Source: CAYJLB01 sp964370845 (GTDB lineage: Bacteria; Bacillota; Clostridia; Oscillospirales; Ruminococcaceae). Taken from it: a stretch of 45,057 nt of DNA. Below, piece after piece: positions 16,295 through 25,363 of this stretch. The position numbers and the translations under genes are program-made. Each line of letters opens with the position of its first letter. Positions within the stretch are counted from its first letter, which is position 1. Below the pieces are notes generated by a model, which was not told the DNA's origin, did no database searches, and saw only the letters and a program-made list of their open reading frames with translations. The stretch is from assembly GCA_964370845.1 (NCBI GenBank), contig CAYJLB010000013.1, positions 1-45,057 of the forward strand. Direction: 5' to 3'.

Positions 16295-17509
16295 CTATTC
16301 TTTTTCATTTTCAACTTCAGTAGTTTTAATTTCTTCTACTTCTTCAACCACTTCTACTTTTTTACTTTTTTTACCGCAATAAACACGGGCAGAAAGTAAA
16401 ACAGTAACAGGTAAAGCGAATAGAATACCCATACTACCTACGATTGATTTTAATATTTCAACAGTTATCATTTCAAGATTTATTAAGTAAATAAAATCTC
16501 GATTATAAGCTGTAAAAAGTAAAATTATTGCGAGTGAACCACCAACATATGCAAGTATTAATGTGTTAGTCATTGTTCCAATTGCATCTTTACCAATATT
16601 CATTCCCGATTTAACAAGCTTTGAATAAGATTTATTATCCATGTTTTCGGAAAGCTCGTACATTGCCGAGGCAATAGACATTGAAACGTCCATAACAGCA
16701 CCCAAACAACCAATCATTATTCCAGCCCAAACTACCGCAATTAAATCAATAGCTACACCATTTTCAAGATAATGTAAGAAGATGTAATCTTGGTCAGTAA
16801 TCCCTGTAATATTAAGCATTCTGCTAAAAACTATTGCCAAAATTCCCGAAAGCGCAACTCCACCTAAATTACCAAAAATTGCACAAAATGTTTTTTTGTT
16901 AAAGCCGTTAATAAGGCTTAGACTCATAAAAATTATAAAAATCCCTACTGCAATTGTAGTGATGTAAACATTTTTTCCAAACAAAATGGACGGAATAAAC
17001 ACATAAAATATTGAAGCAATGGTAAATCCTAAGGATATTAGTGTAGATAGACCCTTACCACGTCCAATTAATACTACAATTAAAATAAATGCACCAATTA
17101 AAAGTAGATAAATATTACTCCTATTATGGCTTACAAAACTATATTTTCCTTCTAATTCAGCGTCAACATTTTCCACAAAGCTAACAATAATATTATCACC
17201 ATTAGCAATTTGTTTTGGTTGAGGGAAATACATTCCATCAATGTATTGTTCCATTGTATGAATTTCTCCAGAATTTTCGCCTGATGTAAGTTTTCCTTTA
17301 AAAATAACTTGCACAGAAACAACATCTTCCGCAAAAGTGTATTCCGTTTCATTTACCTCAATTATTTCTATAACTTCAGCTGTAATAGCGTTAATGCTTT
17401 CCTCACCACTTTGATACGGAGAAATAATTTGCCCCGCAAAAATAAAAATTATAGAAAGAATTATTACAATTATGTCTGATATAATCTTTTTTTTATCAAT
17501 TTTTTTCAT
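16295..17509 (-). CDS. YibE/F-like family membrane protein
   Basis: 404 aa. An N-terminal membrane anchor (about 12-30) is followed by an extracytoplasmic domain (about 35-125) and about seven further membrane segments from LLLIGAFILIVVLI onward. The hallmark conserved stretch GIMIGCLGAVMDVSMSIASAMYEL and the segment MTNTLILAYVGGSLAIILL match the YibE/F family, whose function is not established. The tail is charged and Lys/Glu-rich. It lies between the IclR regulator and the HAD phosphatase, with gaps of about 30 bases. Confidence 0.85.
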   Translation of the reverse strand: MKKIDKKKIISDIIVIILSIIFIFAGQIISPYQSGEESINAITAEVIEIIEVNETEYTFAEDVVSVQVIFKGKLTSGENSGEIHTMEQYIDGMYFPQPKQIANGDNIIVSFVENVDAELEGKYSFVSHNRSNIYLLLIGAFILIVVLIGRGKGLSTLISLGFTIASIFYVFIPSILFGKNVYITTIAVGIFIIFMSLSLINGFNKKTFCAIFGNLGGVALSGILAIVFSRMLNITGITDQDYIFLHYLENGVAIDLIAVVWAGIMIGCLGAVMDVSMSIASAMYELSENMDNKSYSKLVKSGMNIGKDAIGTMTNTLILAYVGGSLAIILLFTAYNRDFIYLINLEMITVEILKSIVGSMGILFALPVTVLLSARVYCGKKSKKVEVVEEVEEIKTTEVENEKE

Positions 17510-17539
17510 TATTTATATAGACCTTTCAAAATTGGCTAT

Positions 17540-18310
17540 TTATTCAACATAACCCAAAGCATTAGAAAGTTTTGCAGCTACTTCTTTTATAATTAAAGCA
17601 CTTTCTTCCAAAGTATCGCTAATTCTAAAAGAAAGTCCAGTAATTCCAATAGCACCAACTAATTTTCGTCCAGCAGAAAAAATTGGTGACGCACAGCAAA
17701 CAAGACCTTGAATAGATTCTTCACGGTCATATCCAATACCAGTTTCCTTAGTTATTTTTAACTCATCTCTAAAAGCTTCCTTAGTCGTGATTGTGCTTTC
17801 AGTTTTTTTGGCAAAATCATTTGTGTTTAAGTAATCTTCAATTTCAACATCAGAAAGGTTAGCAAGCATTGCTTTACCCATTGAAGAAATATAAGAATCA
17901 TAGGAAAGTCCAATGGTTGATGAGCATTTAATAGGATTTGAACTTTCAATTTGGTCAACTACAAATGTACGTTTATTTTCATCTAAAATAGTAAGAACAA
18001 CAGTTTCTCCAATTAATTTTGACAATTCTTTCATATAAGGTTTTGCGGTGGAAACAAAGTTAAATCTATCTTTAATTGAGCTTCCTATATAGTAAATTTT
18101 AGGTGTAAGTTCATAACTTGAATTAGTAACATCTTTTATAACATATTGTTTTCTTTCCATTTCAGCGAAAATTCTAAACACAGAGTTTGCAGAAAAATTT
18201 AGTTCATTGGCAATTTCTGTCACAGTATAACTGCGATTGTTATTAGCCATAAGCTCCAAAATTTCCAGTACCTTTTCCGCAGCAGGGGCTTGATATTTAT
18301 TAGGTTCCAT
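17540..18310 (-). CDS. IclR family transcriptional regulator
   Basis: 256 aa with an N-terminal winged helix-turn-helix (AAEKVLEILELM, YTVTEIANELNFSANSVFRIFAEMERKQYV) and a C-terminal IclR effector domain (SYDSYISSMGKAMLANLS, GIGYDREESIQGLVCCASPIF, GAIGITGLSFRI). IclR proteins usually control catabolic genes near them; here the co-transcribed genes are a YibE/F membrane protein and a HAD phosphatase. Start ATG has GAAAGGA upstream. The ligand is unknown. Confidence 0.92.
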   Translation of the reverse strand: MEPNKYQAPAAEKVLEILELMANNNRSYTVTEIANELNFSANSVFRIFAEMERKQYVIKDVTNSSYELTPKIYYIGSSIKDRFNFVSTAKPYMKELSKLIGETVVLTILDENKRTFVVDQIESSNPIKCSSTIGLSYDSYISSMGKAMLANLSDVEIEDYLNTNDFAKKTESTITTKEAFRDELKITKETGIGYDREESIQGLVCCASPIFSAGRKLVGAIGITGLSFRISDTLEESALIIKEVAAKLSNALGYVE

Positions 18311-18479
18311 ATAAATTATCTATCCTTTCGTTATTTTCTTTATTAATCCAACATTATAATTATAACATAAATTAAACTTTTTTCAAGTATTTATGTCATT
18401 TTTTATATATAAACTTAAATTGTTTTATATATTTGTTAAAATTCTCGATATTTTTAGTATTTATTTATACATTATTATA

Positions 18480-18508
18480 TTGAAAAAAATTGAATTATGT
18501 GTTAATAT
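18480..18508 (+). promoter_or_regulatory. Putative hemerythrin promoter
   Basis: TTGAAA (18480-18485), 17 bases, then TAATAT (18503-18508); ribosome site GAGGAG follows before the ATG at 18543. Moderate match in a very AT-rich region. Confidence 0.4.
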
Positions 18509-18542
18509 AATATTAAACTTATTTAAAGAAAGAGGAGTATCT

Positions 18543-18947
18543 ATGAAATACGAATTTACTGAAAAATATGTAACTGGTAATGAAATTATTGACACTCAGC
18601 ATAAAGAGTTGTTTAGAATTGCAAATGAATTGTTTGAGGCTTGTTCAGTAGGAAAAGGTCGTGATACCGTTGTTTCCACCATGTCTTTTTTAATTGAGTA
18701 TGTGGACAAACATTTTTCCGATGAAGAAAGATTACAAATGGTTGCAAATTATCCGGATATTGATAATCACAAAGTTTTTCATTCTAATTACAAAGAAAGA
18801 TTAAATATGATTTTAATTGATTTAGAAAATAATGGTGTAAATATTCGCACTCTTAATCAAGTTAATTTAGCAGTTGCAGCTCTTTTAACCCATATTAGAA
18901 ATGATGATAAAAAACTTGGTTCTTATTTAAAAAGTGTATCTATTTAA
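18543..18947 (+). CDS. Bacteriohemerythrin
   Basis: 134-aa four-helix diiron oxygen-binding protein. All seven expected iron ligands are present: His20 (DTQH), His57 and Glu61 (HFSDE), His76 and His80 (HKVFH), and His117 and Asp122 (HIRNDD). Single-domain members in anaerobes are thought to sense or sequester oxygen. The longer in-frame start at 18393 is rejected because GAGGAG directly precedes ATG 18543 and homology begins there. It sits next to the rubrerythrin operon, which fits an oxygen-defence role. Confidence 0.93.
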   Translation: MKYEFTEKYVTGNEIIDTQHKELFRIANELFEACSVGKGRDTVVSTMSFLIEYVDKHFSDEERLQMVANYPDIDNHKVFHSNYKERLNMILIDLENNGVNIRTLNQVNLAVAALLTHIRNDDKKLGSYLKSVSI

Positions 18948-18949
18948 TG

Positions 18950-18985
18950 AAAAAAGGCTTTAGAAATTAATCTAAAGCCTTTTTT
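18950..18985. terminator. Bidirectional intrinsic terminator
   Basis: Arms AAAAAGGCTTTAGA and TCTAAAGCCTTTTT around a six-base loop, between convergent hemerythrin and rubrerythrin genes. Confidence 0.88.
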
Positions 18986-19012
18986 ATATGGTAAAATTCA
19001 ACTAAAAATCTA

Positions 19013-19546
19013 TTAATAGTTTTCTGTTCTCACTTCAAAGTAGCTTTGAGGGTGAACACATACTGGACATACTGCAGGAGCTTTTTTGCCCATTACAAGG
19101 TGTCCACAGTTACGACATTCCCACATAGTTTCTTCTGCTTTTTCGAAAACTTGTTGCATTTCAACGTTTTTAAGAAGTGCACGGTATCTTTCTTCGTGAG
19201 CTTTTTCAATAACGCCAACTGCTTTAAATTTAGCAGCAAGTGCTGGGAAACCTTCTTCTTCAGCAACTTTAGCAAATTCAGCGTACATATCAGTCCACTC
19301 GTAGTTTTCACCATTTGCAGCAGCAGCAAGGTTTTCAGCAGTAGTACCAAGTTCACCAAGAGCTTTAAACCATAGTTCAGCATGTTCTTTTTCATTAGCA
19401 GCAGTTTTTAAGAAGATTTCAGCGATTTGTTCGTAACCCTCTTTTTTAGCAACAGATGCAAAATATGTGTATTTGTTTCTAGCTTGGCTTTCTCCAGCGA
19501 AAGCAGTCATTAAGTTTTGTTCAGTTTTAGTTCCTTTTAAATTCAT
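19013..19546 (-). CDS. rbr: Rubrerythrin
   Basis: 177 aa. A ferritin-like diiron four-helix domain (about 1-135; GESQARNKYTYFA, EKEHAELW and EKAHEERYRALL supply the Glu/His ligands) is followed by a C-terminal rubredoxin-type domain with CRNCG and CPVC pairs. It reduces hydrogen peroxide to water in anaerobes. It is third in the perR-hrb-rbr operon, 24 bases after the previous gene, and ends at a shared terminator, consistent with control by PerR. Confidence 0.96.
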   Translation of the reverse strand: MNLKGTKTEQNLMTAFAGESQARNKYTYFASVAKKEGYEQIAEIFLKTAANEKEHAELWFKALGELGTTAENLAAAANGENYEWTDMYAEFAKVAEEEGFPALAAKFKAVGVIEKAHEERYRALLKNVEMQQVFEKAEETMWECRNCGHLVMGKKAPAVCPVCVHPQSYFEVRTENY

Positions 19547-19570
19547 GTTAATTTCTCCTTGTCATAATAA

Positions 19571-20182
19571 TTATAGTTTTATAAAATCAGCTGCACCGTG
19601 TAAGCACAACGGACATACGATGTCATCTGGGAGTTCCTCTCCCTCGTGAATATACCCACAAATTGTACACATATACCCTTTTCCTTCATTCTCTTTAGCA
19701 ATTTTATTTTTAGGGTTAATATGTTTGTGATAATAAGAATAAGTTAAACTCTCTTTGTCATTAAATTGTTTTGCGTCAACAAGTAAAACTTTGAAAACAG
19801 TGTGTGAACCAAAATCAAATTCTTCCAATACATCGAATGAAAAATATGAGTTGCAATATTGTTCAAGATATGCAATTCCGTTTTCAGCTACTTTGTACTT
19901 GTATCCGTCAAACTTGTCAGTATCTCTGCCACTATGAAATCCAAATCTTTCAATTACATCAAATATTGTGTCAGTATTTAATGCTGAAACATTGAATTTT
20001 TTAGTTTTTTGAATAGTTTCGTGGCTATAGTTATTTTTGTTTACACTTACTACAAAATGGAATGGCTCAAAACTAGTTATTTGCATAACCGTGTTAATTA
20101 TACAACCATTATTTTTTTGTCCGTCATTTGTAGTTAAGACATAAAGCCCATAACTAACTTTATTAATAGCGCTATTGTCCAA
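19571..20182 (-). CDS. hrb: High-molecular-weight rubredoxin (flavin reductase-like domain plus rubredoxin)
   Basis: 203 aa. The N-terminal FMN-binding flavin-reductase-like domain (about 1-150, starting with a YGLYVLTTNDG segment) is joined to a C-terminal rubredoxin domain with CTICG and CPLC pairs. This is the arrangement of the Moorella Hrb protein, which passes electrons from NAD(P)H towards oxygen- or peroxide-reducing partners. The start is TTG at 20182, nine bases after GGAGG; the gene overlaps the end of perR by 11 bases, so translation is probably coupled. Likely electron donor to the adjacent rubrerythrin. Confidence 0.9.
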   Translation of the reverse strand: MDNSAINKVSYGLYVLTTNDGQKNNGCIINTVMQITSFEPFHFVVSVNKNNYSHETIQKTKKFNVSALNTDTIFDVIERFGFHSGRDTDKFDGYKYKVAENGIAYLEQYCNSYFSFDVLEEFDFGSHTVFKVLLVDAKQFNDKESLTYSYYHKHINPKNKIAKENEGKGYMCTICGYIHEGEELPDDIVCPLCLHGAADFIKL

Positions 20183-20582
20183 CTATATCACCCTCCTTGT
20201 TACACCCGTTGCAAACTCCGTTAAACAACAAAATGTAGTCATAAATAATATGTTCATTTTCACCAGTAAACTGTGAAATATCAACCGTTGGTCCTTTAAC
20301 ATCGAAAATTCTTCCACATTTTTGACATTTTAGATGATAATGTTTTGATAAATTAAAATCGTAGCAATCGGGAGCATTTGGCACTGAAATCTTCAAAATT
20401 TTATCTTCACTTGAAAGCAAAGACAAGTTTCTATAAACTGTACCTTTACTTATGTTAGGAAATTTTTTATTTATTTCACTGTAAATTTCGTCAGCGGTTG
20501 GGTGGCACTTCATATTTATCACTGTGTCAAAAATTATAGTCTTTTGTAATGTGGAACGTCTACTTACACTAATAACAATCAT
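20172..20582 (-). CDS. perR: PerR-type Fur family peroxide-responsive repressor
   Basis: 136 aa. N-terminal winged helix (CHPTADEIYSEI, ISKGTVYRNLSLL) and C-terminal dimerisation domain. Residues aligning with the PerR regulatory metal site are present (His27, Asp75, His81, His83, Asp101), as are two structural zinc CxxC pairs (Cys86/89 and Cys124/127). The Asp rather than Glu at position 101 favours PerR over Fur. It heads the operon with hrb and rbr, so it probably represses its own oxidative-stress operon. The GAGGAG site directly touches the ATG, an unusually tight spacing. Confidence 0.88.
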   Translation of the reverse strand: MIVISVSRRSTLQKTIIFDTVINMKCHPTADEIYSEINKKFPNISKGTVYRNLSLLSSEDKILKISVPNAPDCYDFNLSKHYHLKCQKCGRIFDVKGPTVDISQFTGENEHIIYDYILLFNGVCNGCNKEGDIVGQ

Positions 20583-20626
20583 CTCCTCACAATAATTCTC
20601 TACATTGATAAAAAGTCAAAACAATT

Positions 20627-20640
20627 TTAACAATTGTTAA
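20627..20640. promoter_or_regulatory. Candidate PerR operator (14-bp palindrome)
   Basis: TTAACAATTGTTAA is a perfect palindrome 45 bases upstream of perR, similar in layout to the Bacillus PerR box (TTATAATnATTATAA). A second imperfect inverted repeat, ATTAGTAATT (20655-20664) with AATTACTAAT (20681-20690), lies further upstream. The 185-base region 20583-20767 holds no gene. Confidence 0.5.
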
Positions 20641-20767
20641 TGAAAATTTAATATATTAGTAATTTTTCTTTATTAAGATTAATTACTAATAAGAGTATAA
20701 CACTATACCCATAAAATGTCAATAGCAAAAATTAAATACAGCGTTTTAAACAAAATATTAGTATATA

Positions 20768-22744
20768 TTACGCTATCATTTGTGCGAATTCATCTTCAGT
20801 GATAACTTTAACACCTAAAGAATTTGCTTTATCAAGTTTACTTCCTGCTTCTTCCCCTGCTAAAACATAACTTGTTTTCTTTGAAACTGAAGATGAAGTT
20901 TTTCCACCAAATTTTTCAATTAAAGCCTTAGCTTCTTCACGTTTGAACTGAGATAAAGTCCCTGTTAAAACAAAAGTTAAACCCTCAAATCTATTATCAA
21001 TTATATCCTTTTTGAACTCAGTATTCAAACCATATTCTTTCAATCTTTCAATTAATTCAATTCGATGAGGCTCGCGGAGAGATGTGTAAACGCTTTTTGC
21101 CATAATGTCGCCAAATCCGTCGATTGCAGAAATTTCTTCTACATCAGCCTTCATAATCACATCTAAGCTACCAAATTTTTCACACAATAATTTTGCAGAT
21201 GCGGAGCCAATCCCCTTTATTCCAAGCCCAAACAAAAGCTTGTCCAAAGTATTTCCTTTTGAATTTTCAATAGCATTAATTAGATTGTCAGCGGATTTTT
21301 CCTTAAATCCCTCTAATGTCAAAATTTGTTCTTTTGTTAAAATATATAAATCTGCAACGGAAGCAATCATTTTTTCATCAAGCAAAAGCTTTACAATAGC
21401 TTTTCCAAGTCCGTCAATGTTCATTGCAACTTTTGAAGCAAAGTGAATAATATTACGTTGAAGTTGCATAGGACAATTCATATTTGGACAACGAATAACC
21501 GCTTCATCTTCGAATTTAACGGACTTAGTGCCACAAATTGGACATTTTTCAGGAAGCTTGAATATTTCATTGCCGCAATGTTCTTTTACAGCAACAACTT
21601 CTGGGATTATGTCACCAGCTTTTCTCACGATAATTGTGTCCCCTACCGCAATTTCTTTTTCATTAATAAAATCTTGATTATGAAGAACTGCACGAGAAAC
21701 GGACGTGCCCGCAAGGAACACAGGCTGAAAAATTGCAACAGGTGTAATTGCACCTGTTCGCCCCACATTTACTTCTATATCAGTTAAGATGGTTTCCTTT
21801 TCTTCGGGTGGGTATTTGTAAGCAACAGCCCATTTTGGACTTTTCGCAGTACTCCCTAAAAGCTCTCTAGTTGCTAAATCGTCAACTTTAATAACCACTC
21901 CGTCAATTTCATAGGAAAAATTATCACGATTTTCTTTGATAAATTCAATTTCTTTGATAACCTCATCATAAGTGGTCAATCGTTTAAACTCTGGCGAAAC
22001 TTTAAGTCCTAGTTCAGCCAAAAACTCAAGGGAGCTTCCGTGAGTTAAAATTTCTTTTCCGATAATTTGTTGAATGTTGAAAATAAAAATATCCAGTTTT
22101 CTCTTTCGTGTTACTGAGGATTTCTTTTGCCTTAATGAGCCAGCAGCAGCATTCCGTGGATTTTTGAAAACTTGCTCATCGTTTTCTTCTTGTTCTTTAA
22201 TAAGGTTTAAAAAAACTTTCCTTGGCATAAAAACTTCCCCACGAACTTCTAAATAAGGGATTTTTTCCGTTAATTCCTTAGGAATATTTTTTATAGTTCG
22301 CAAATTTTCAGTAACATCTTCTCCAACAAAACCATCGCCACGGGTTGAACCACGGGTAAAAATTCCATTTTCGTATTCTAGTGAAACTGAAAGCCCATCA
22401 ATTTTACGCTCACAAACAAAGGTTACAGCTGGGTTTACTTCCTTACATTTTCTTATGAAATCTTCAATTTGTGAGTATTCAAATACATCTTGCAAACTCC
22501 CCATTTGAACAATATGTTCAACTTTCGCAAAGGAAGATTTTACTTCGCCGTGAACTTTTTTACTTGGTGAATTTTCATGACTAAACTCAGGAAATTCCTC
22601 CTCTAAAGCCTTTAATTCACTCATTAATTTATCATATTCAAAGTCACTAATGCTAGGATTATCATTGTCATAATACAAAATATTATGCTCGTTAATCTGC
22701 GCAATTAGGGATTTTATTCTATTTTCAGCAATATTTTTATCCAT
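20768..22744 (-). CDS. ligA: NAD-dependent DNA ligase LigA
   Basis: 658 aa, typical length. It joins nicked DNA using NAD+. The domains run in the usual order: Ia (YYDNDNPSISDFEYDKL), nucleotidyltransferase with the adenylated Lys114 in ERKIDGLS, OB fold, four-Cys zinc finger (CPICG and CPNMNC), helix-hairpin-helix repeats (LEGFKEKSADNL, IDGFGDIMAKSV), and a C-terminal BRCT domain. GAAAGGA precedes the ATG. It follows yunB by 28 bases and is probably co-transcribed with it. Confidence 0.97.
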   Translation of the reverse strand: MDKNIAENRIKSLIAQINEHNILYYDNDNPSISDFEYDKLMSELKALEEEFPEFSHENSPSKKVHGEVKSSFAKVEHIVQMGSLQDVFEYSQIEDFIRKCKEVNPAVTFVCERKIDGLSVSLEYENGIFTRGSTRGDGFVGEDVTENLRTIKNIPKELTEKIPYLEVRGEVFMPRKVFLNLIKEQEENDEQVFKNPRNAAAGSLRQKKSSVTRKRKLDIFIFNIQQIIGKEILTHGSSLEFLAELGLKVSPEFKRLTTYDEVIKEIEFIKENRDNFSYEIDGVVIKVDDLATRELLGSTAKSPKWAVAYKYPPEEKETILTDIEVNVGRTGAITPVAIFQPVFLAGTSVSRAVLHNQDFINEKEIAVGDTIIVRKAGDIIPEVVAVKEHCGNEIFKLPEKCPICGTKSVKFEDEAVIRCPNMNCPMQLQRNIIHFASKVAMNIDGLGKAIVKLLLDEKMIASVADLYILTKEQILTLEGFKEKSADNLINAIENSKGNTLDKLLFGLGIKGIGSASAKLLCEKFGSLDVIMKADVEEISAIDGFGDIMAKSVYTSLREPHRIELIERLKEYGLNTEFKKDIIDNRFEGLTFVLTGTLSQFKREEAKALIEKFGGKTSSSVSKKTSYVLAGEEAGSKLDKANSLGVKVITEDEFAQMIA

Positions 22745-22772
22745 AAATAGGATTCCTTTCTTTTAGTGCGGT

Positions 22773-23411
22773 CTATTCAAATAATGTTCCAATGTCAAAA
22801 TAGCTTTCAGGAATTTCACCTACAATAATTGTTGAGGCTAAAATATAATCAGCAGAAGAATTTACGGTTTGAGAAAAACCTGGAATTATTGAGTTCATTT
22901 CAAAATCCACTGTTAAAATTATTTCGTGCAAAGTTTGATTTATTCCAACCGAAGTAATTTTGCTTTCAATATTAGTGATAATTTTTCCCACTGGGTCTAA
23001 TTTAAAGTTTAAAGTGGGACCTCTCCCATAAAAAAAATCATAACCAGTCAAAGTCCCCAAAGGTATCTCTAAATCCATTGTTTTTAGGTAAAAAAATTCG
23101 TCATTTAGCGAATTAGTAAGGGAATTATAAAGGTCATTTATCACAGGCATATTCATTTCAACAGAAGAAATTTTCTCAGAATAATCCCTTGTAATAACAA
23201 CAAAATCTGTATAAGTAAAATTGTTAAACATCATTTCTTCACTAATATTTTCAGCAATCAAACTTTGCGCAAAATTTTGACTTTGATAACTACTAACCTT
23301 ATAAATTATTGGCCTAAGCCTTAAATCTACTAAGATCAATCCAATTATCATTAAACATGAAATTGATAAAAAATATTTTTTGCACTTTTTCATTTTTCTA
23401 TAAGCTCGCAT
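22773..23411 (-). CDS. yunB: Sporulation protein YunB
   Basis: 212 aa with one N-terminal membrane segment (about 13-30) and an extracytoplasmic domain. The conserved segment LEIPLGTLTGYDFFYGRGP and the pattern of NxxxY and membrane-proximal residues match the YunB family, a mother-cell-expressed sporulation protein of unclear biochemical role. The start is supported by AAAGAG six bases upstream. It precedes ligA. Confidence 0.88.
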   Translation of the reverse strand: MRAYRKMKKCKKYFLSISCLMIIGLILVDLRLRPIIYKVSSYQSQNFAQSLIAENISEEMMFNNFTYTDFVVITRDYSEKISSVEMNMPVINDLYNSLTNSLNDEFFYLKTMDLEIPLGTLTGYDFFYGRGPTLNFKLDPVGKIITNIESKITSVGINQTLHEIILTVDFEMNSIIPGFSQTVNSSADYILASTIIVGEIPESYFDIGTLFE

Positions 23412-23475
23412 AAAAATCTCTTTTCATAATTTATTTTACTAATATATATGAAAAAATTTTCTATATTTGAACTAA

Positions 23476-23516
23476 AAAAGGGACAAAAACCGCCAATTTG
23501 ACGGAAATGTCCCTTT
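23476..23516 (-). terminator. Intrinsic terminator ending the miaB-to-transketolase gene run
   Basis: Arms containing AAAGGGACA and TGTCCCTTT with an inner CCG/CGG step. It lies just past the tktC stop on the minus strand and before yunB. Confidence 0.85.
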
Positions 23517-23534
23517 ATTCATTTATTCTAAATT

Positions 23535-24494
23535 TTAATATTGAAAGAAAGTTGAGCTATTTACTTCCTTAACTTTTTTAACGATACTTGCACTTGTTAA
23601 ACCGTAATGTTCAAGTAATTCAAGTGCTGGACCTGATTGACCAAATTCATCATTCATACCAATTTTAAACACTGGAACTGGACAATTTTCACAAACTACT
23701 TCAGAAACAGCAGATCCAAGTCCACCGATTACACTGTGCTCTTCAATAGTTACAATTTTTCCTGTTTCCTTAGCCGCTTTAATTATAATATCTTTGTCAA
23801 TTGGCTTAATAGTGTGGATATTAATTACACGAGCGTGAATTCCGTCCTTTTTAAGTAAATCAGCAGCAATCAAAGCTTCGTTCACCATAAGTCCGCTTGC
23901 AACTAATGTAATGTCGGTACCATCTCTCAAAGTAATACCTTTTCCAATTTCAAATTTATAGTCAGCATTATCGTTAATCACAGGGACAGCAAGTCTACCA
24001 AAACGTAGGTAAACTGGGCCTTTGTGCTCAATAGCAGCTCGTACAGCAGCTTTTGCTTCAACGTCATCAGCAGGGTTTAGAATAACCATACCAGGAATAG
24101 TTCGCATTAATGCAATATCCTCGTTACATTGGTGAGAAGCGCCGTCTTCACCAACTGAAATACCAGCGTGAGTAGCGCCAATTTTAACATTTAGCTTAGG
24201 GTAACCAACAGAGTTTCTAATTTGTTCAAATGCACGTCCAGCTGCAAACATTGCAAAAGAGCTAGCAAATGGAATTAATCCAGTCGCCGCAAGTCCTGCC
24301 GCTACACCAATCATATTCCCTTCGGCAATTCCACAGTCGAAAAATCTTTCTGGGCAAGCAGCTTTAAACTTTGCAGTTTTTGTTGCTTCAGCTAAATCTG
24401 CGTCTAAAACCACTAATTCTTTATATTCTTTTGATAGTTCAGCAAGTGCCTCACCATAACTATCTCTAGTCGCTTTTTTAATTACATCAGCCAT
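23535..24494 (-). CDS. Transketolase, C-terminal subunit
   Basis: 319 aa, pyrimidine-binding and C-terminal domains of a split transketolase. It has VVLDADLAEATKT, FFDCGIAEGNMIGVAAGLA, GATHAGISVGEDGASHQ and the C-terminal EEHSVIGGLGSAVSE segment. With the next gene upstream it forms one thiamine-diphosphate enzyme moving two-carbon units in the pentose phosphate pathway. ATG 24494 has GGAGG nine bases upstream and begins one base after the stop of the N-terminal subunit, so the two are translationally linked. Confidence 0.94.
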   Translation of the reverse strand: MADVIKKATRDSYGEALAELSKEYKELVVLDADLAEATKTAKFKAACPERFFDCGIAEGNMIGVAAGLAATGLIPFASSFAMFAAGRAFEQIRNSVGYPKLNVKIGATHAGISVGEDGASHQCNEDIALMRTIPGMVILNPADDVEAKAAVRAAIEHKGPVYLRFGRLAVPVINDNADYKFEIGKGITLRDGTDITLVASGLMVNEALIAADLLKKDGIHARVINIHTIKPIDKDIIIKAAKETGKIVTIEEHSVIGGLGSAVSEVVCENCPVPVFKIGMNDEFGQSGPALELLEHYGLTSASIVKKVKEVNSSTFFQY

Positions 24495-24495
24495 C

Positions 24496-25341
24496 TTACT
24501 TAACCTCCAATTCAGCAAGTCTTGCATTTAATTCAGTCATTGCAATGTCGTATTGCTCTTTATTAGGAGCAGAACCGTGCCAAGAAGCCTTGTTTTCCAT
24601 AAATGAGATATTTTTACCTTTTGTGCTTGCTTGAATTATAGCAACAGGTTTTCCAGTTACAGTAGCAGCTTCATCAAAAGCTTTTTCAATTGAATCAAAG
24701 TCATGTGCGTCCATTGTTATAACGTGCCAGCCAAAAGCAGCAAATTTATCTGTAATAGGTTCAGGTGAGCAAACATCAGTAATTTTTCCGTCAATTTGCA
24801 AGCCGTTGTTGTCAACAATTGCAACCAGGTTGTCAAGTTTATTGTGAGCAGCAAACATAGCAGCTTCCCAAACTTGTCCTTCTTGAATTTCGCCGTCACC
24901 AAGAATTGAGTAAACTTTATTTTTTGCTGAAGTAATTTTTGCGGATAAAGCCATTCCACAAGCTGCGGAAATACCTTGTCCTAAAGAACCAGTTGACATA
25001 TCAACACCAGGAACATTTTTCATATCAGGGTGTCCTTGAAGGATAGAACCAACTTTTCTTAGAGTTTTAAGCAATTCAGGGTCAAAAAATCCTCTTTGAG
25101 CCAAAACTGAATATAAACCTGGTGCACAATGCCCTTTGGATAAAACAAGTCTATCTCTCCCCTCATCTTTTGGGTTTTTAGGGTCGATGTTCATTTTCTC
25201 AAAGTAAAGATATGTAAGTAAGTCAGATATTGACAAAGAACCTCCTGGGTGTCCAGACTTCGCATTGAATACGCCCTCAATAACTCCCATTCGCACTTTG
25301 CAAGCTATAATTTCCAGCTCATTTTTGCGTGCTAAATCCAT
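24496..25341 (-). CDS. Transketolase, N-terminal subunit
   Basis: 281 aa, diphosphate-binding half of the split transketolase. Visible motifs are AKSGHPGGSLSISDLLTYLY, LSKGHCAPGLYS, GSLGQGISAACGMAL and the thiamine-diphosphate/metal motif GDGEIQEGQVWEA with NNGLQIDG. ATG 25341 is chosen because AAAGGA is ten bases upstream; the TTG at 25350 almost touches that site. It is followed immediately by the C-terminal half. Confidence 0.94.
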   Translation of the reverse strand: MDLARKNELEIIACKVRMGVIEGVFNAKSGHPGGSLSISDLLTYLYFEKMNIDPKNPKDEGRDRLVLSKGHCAPGLYSVLAQRGFFDPELLKTLRKVGSILQGHPDMKNVPGVDMSTGSLGQGISAACGMALSAKITSAKNKVYSILGDGEIQEGQVWEAAMFAAHNKLDNLVAIVDNNGLQIDGKITDVCSPEPITDKFAAFGWHVITMDAHDFDSIEKAFDEAATVTGKPVAIIQASTKGKNISFMENKASWHGSAPNKEQYDIAMTELNARLAELEVK

Positions 25342-25363
25342 ATAATTCAAATCCTTTCAAAAA

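Noticed and set aside
18393..18542. 50-codon hydrophobic extension of the hemerythrin
   Set aside because: AT-rich leader translation with no ribosome site; hemerythrin homology and GAGGAG both point to ATG 18543.
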